Translations under genes and position numbers: made by a program | Notes under the pieces: model-generated | The model's database searches: none | Told to the model about the DNA's origin: nothing | The model's input: only the letters and a program-made list of their open reading frames with translations | Part shown: one piece after another, positions 62,350-64,000 of the stretch | Numbering within the stretch: the first letter of the stretch is position 1 | Layout: the number at the start of each line of letters is the position of its first letter | Assembly (NCBI GenBank): GCA_900457075.1 | Contig: UGYN01000002.1 | Span: forward strand, 2,046,001 to 2,110,000 | Reading direction: 5' to 3' | From: Serratia quinivorans | GTDB taxonomy: Bacteria; Pseudomonadota; Gammaproteobacteria; Enterobacterales; Enterobacteriaceae | Length of the DNA stretch: 64,000 bases

Positions 62350-63213
62350 ATGTTCGATTGGCAGGATTTAAAACACTTCGTGGTGCTGGCACGCACCGGT
62401 TCATTGTCGGCAGCGGCACGGGAGCTGGGCTGCGATCACGCCACGGTAGGGCGTCGGGTGGCGGCGCTGGAGAAAGCTCTCGGCCTGCCGCTGATCCTCC
62501 GTCTGCCGCGCAGCACGCCGCTGACGCAGGACGGAAAGGTGATTGCCGGCCTGGCGACTGACATCGAAAACCAAAGCCACGCCATAGTCCGCCATGCGCG
62601 CAGCATTGGTGAAACACCGCAAACCCAGGTGCGTATCAGCGCCCCGCCGTCGATTGCCGCGCGGGTTATTGCCCCGCAGATTGCGCAATTTCACCAGACT
62701 TTTCCGCATATTACACTGATACTCTCCGGCGAATCGGCGATCGCCGAACTGGATCGCGGTGACGCCGAAGTGGCTGTACGCATGGTGCGGCCACAGCAGC
62801 CGGATTTACTGGTGCAACGCATCGGCATGATGCGCTATGCGCTGTATGCCACGCCACAGCACGCCGCCCTGCCGGAGGCGGCGCGGGCCTTCATCGGCTA
62901 CGATCACCACTACCAAAACCAACCGCATCAACAGTGGCTACAGCAGCTGTTGCAGGGCCGCCCGGTGGTATTTCAGGCCAGCGATCTGTTCTCGTTGCAA
63001 GAAGCCGCACGATCGGGACTGGGAGCGGTAGTATTGCCGACGTTTGTTGCCGATGGCGACCCAGACATGGTTACACTGCCCACTGCAATCGCTGCCCCGA
63101 CCCGCGAGCTGTGGCTGGTCACTTACCCAGACCTGGCCCGCTCGACGGCCGTGCGCGCGGTAATGAATTTCCTGGCCGAAATCATCGGGGAAAAATGCCC
63201 ACTGGCACGCTAA
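62350..63213 (+). CDS. LysR-family transcriptional regulator
   Basis: 287 residues. N-terminal winged HTH (FVVLARTGSLSAAARELGCDHATVGRRVAALE) and a type 2 periplasmic-binding-like effector domain. Divergent from the SDR gene, so probably its regulator. Effector unknown. Confidence 0.9.
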   Translation: MFDWQDLKHFVVLARTGSLSAAARELGCDHATVGRRVAALEKALGLPLILRLPRSTPLTQDGKVIAGLATDIENQSHAIVRHARSIGETPQTQVRISAPPSIAARVIAPQIAQFHQTFPHITLILSGESAIAELDRGDAEVAVRMVRPQQPDLLVQRIGMMRYALYATPQHAALPEAARAFIGYDHHYQNQPHQQWLQQLLQGRPVVFQASDLFSLQEAARSGLGAVVLPTFVADGDPDMVTLPTAIAAPTRELWLVTYPDLARSTAVRAVMNFLAEIIGEKCPLAR

Positions 63214-63306
63214 AACATAAGTCATGCTAACTTGATACTGGACAAATCTTACGCGGCGGATTATTACTGGTCACCACAGAATGGACTTTAGGGACTGGTT
63301 GAGAGC

Positions 63307-64000
63307 ATGACTTTGCGTACTGAATTTGGACGAATTCTAATTACCGGCGCGGGCGGCCGGGTGGCGACGGCATTTCGTCAATCGGTGGGAAATCGCTATC
63401 AACTGCGGCTGGCGGAAAAAGACCTCGGGCTGCTGACCAACCTACAGCCGAATGATGAGATCATCAGCTTCGACATTGCCGACATCGCCGCCTGCCGCGC
63501 GGCCTGCGCCGGCATCGATACCGTGTTGCATCTGGCGGCCGATCCTTCTCCTGACGCCGACTTCTGCAATTCATTGATGGATAACAACATCCTCGGCACC
63601 TTCAATATTTTCCGCGCAGCGAAGGACGCCGGTTGCAAACGCGTGGTCTTCGCCAGCAGCGCGCAGGCGGTGGAAGGTTATGCGTTGGACTACCAAATTC
63701 GGCCGCAGGACGCGCCCAAACCGAAAAATCTTTATGGCGTCAGCAAGGCATTCGGCGAAGGCATTGCCGCCTATTTTGCCCATCAGGAAGGACTTTCCGC
63801 ATTGTCGGTGCGCATCGCCAACTTCACCACGCTGGAACCAGGCGAGCAGCTCAGCGCTCGTGATATGAGCGCTTTTCTCAGCCACCGCGACGCCGCCGAT
63901 CTGCTGGAACGTTGCCTGCGCATTGAAGGCGTACACCATGCGGTGGTGCACGGCGTTTCCAACAACCGCTATAAGCGGCTGTCGCTGGAGGAAACCAGCC
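63307..64000 (+). CDS. NAD-dependent epimerase/dehydratase family protein (5' part)
   Basis: 231 codons open to the window end. Extended SDR with GxxGxxA-type ITGAGGRVATAF, HLAADPSPDADF and YGVSKAFGEGIAAY (YxxxK). The pattern recalls uronate dehydrogenase-like proteins, but substrate is uncertain. ATG 63307 follows a GAGAG sequence. Confidence 0.8.
   Translation, partial: MTLRTEFGRILITGAGGRVATAFRQSVGNRYQLRLAEKDLGLLTNLQPNDEIISFDIADIAACRAACAGIDTVLHLAADPSPDADFCNSLMDNNILGTFNIFRAAKDAGCKRVVFASSAQAVEGYALDYQIRPQDAPKPKNLYGVSKAFGEGIAAYFAHQEGLSALSVRIANFTTLEPGEQLSARDMSAFLSHRDAADLLERCLRIEGVHHAVVHGVSNNRYKRLSLEETS

Overview
The window is chromosomal DNA from a gamma-proteobacterium of the order Enterobacterales, almost certainly Serratia. 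The clearest indicator is a 563-residue chitinase A of the Serratia marcescens type. The other genes are strongly E. coli-like at the protein level but in a Serratia-type arrangement. ChiA differs from S. marcescens ChiA as I remember it at scattered positions, and a full cellulose operon is present, so a relative such as the S. liquefaciens/proteamaculans/plymuthica group is more likely; this is inference. No prophage, IS element or CRISPR array was seen.

Region 1 (1-24850) matches the E. coli 85-min segment. It runs: the 3' end of hemY; the small RNA glmZ with a sigma-54 promoter and GlrR-type sites; a four-tRNA operon (Arg-His-Leu-Pro) read leftward; the permease gene thrP; the complete 12-gene enterobacterial common antigen (ECA) cluster wecA-wzzE-wecBC-rffGH-wecDE-wzxE-wecF-wzyE-wecG; rho; trxA; rhlB; gppA; rep; ppiC. 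The rep gene is split by one extra G in a run of six.

Region 2 (24875-50550) matches the E. coli 79-min segment, so ppiC|yhjJ is a synteny junction relative to E. coli. It holds yhjJ, dctA, an HmsP/PdeK-type c-di-GMP phosphodiesterase, the two divergent cellulose operons (bcsRQABZC leftward, bcsEFG rightward) and the dipeptide transporter dppABCDF. The phosphodiesterase, the PilZ domain of BcsA and the c-di-GMP-binding BcsE together form a c-di-GMP-controlled exopolysaccharide module.

Region 3 (50551-59482), between dppA and eptB, is the most lineage-specific part. It contains a candidate unannotated small RNA, chiA, a TumE/TumA-type toxin-antitoxin pair with a palindromic operator, a second tRNA-Pro(TGG) identical to the first, and the hexose-phosphate sensing genes uhpABC without uhpT. 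eptB (lipid A/LPS phosphoethanolamine transferase) closes the region.

Region 4 (59708-64000) is ordinary accessory metabolism: the ohr/ohrR organic peroxide pair with matching operator boxes, a small SpoT-like HD hydrolase, a short-chain dehydrogenase lacking the usual catalytic Tyr, a divergent LysR regulator, and the 5' part of an NAD-dependent epimerase that runs off the window.
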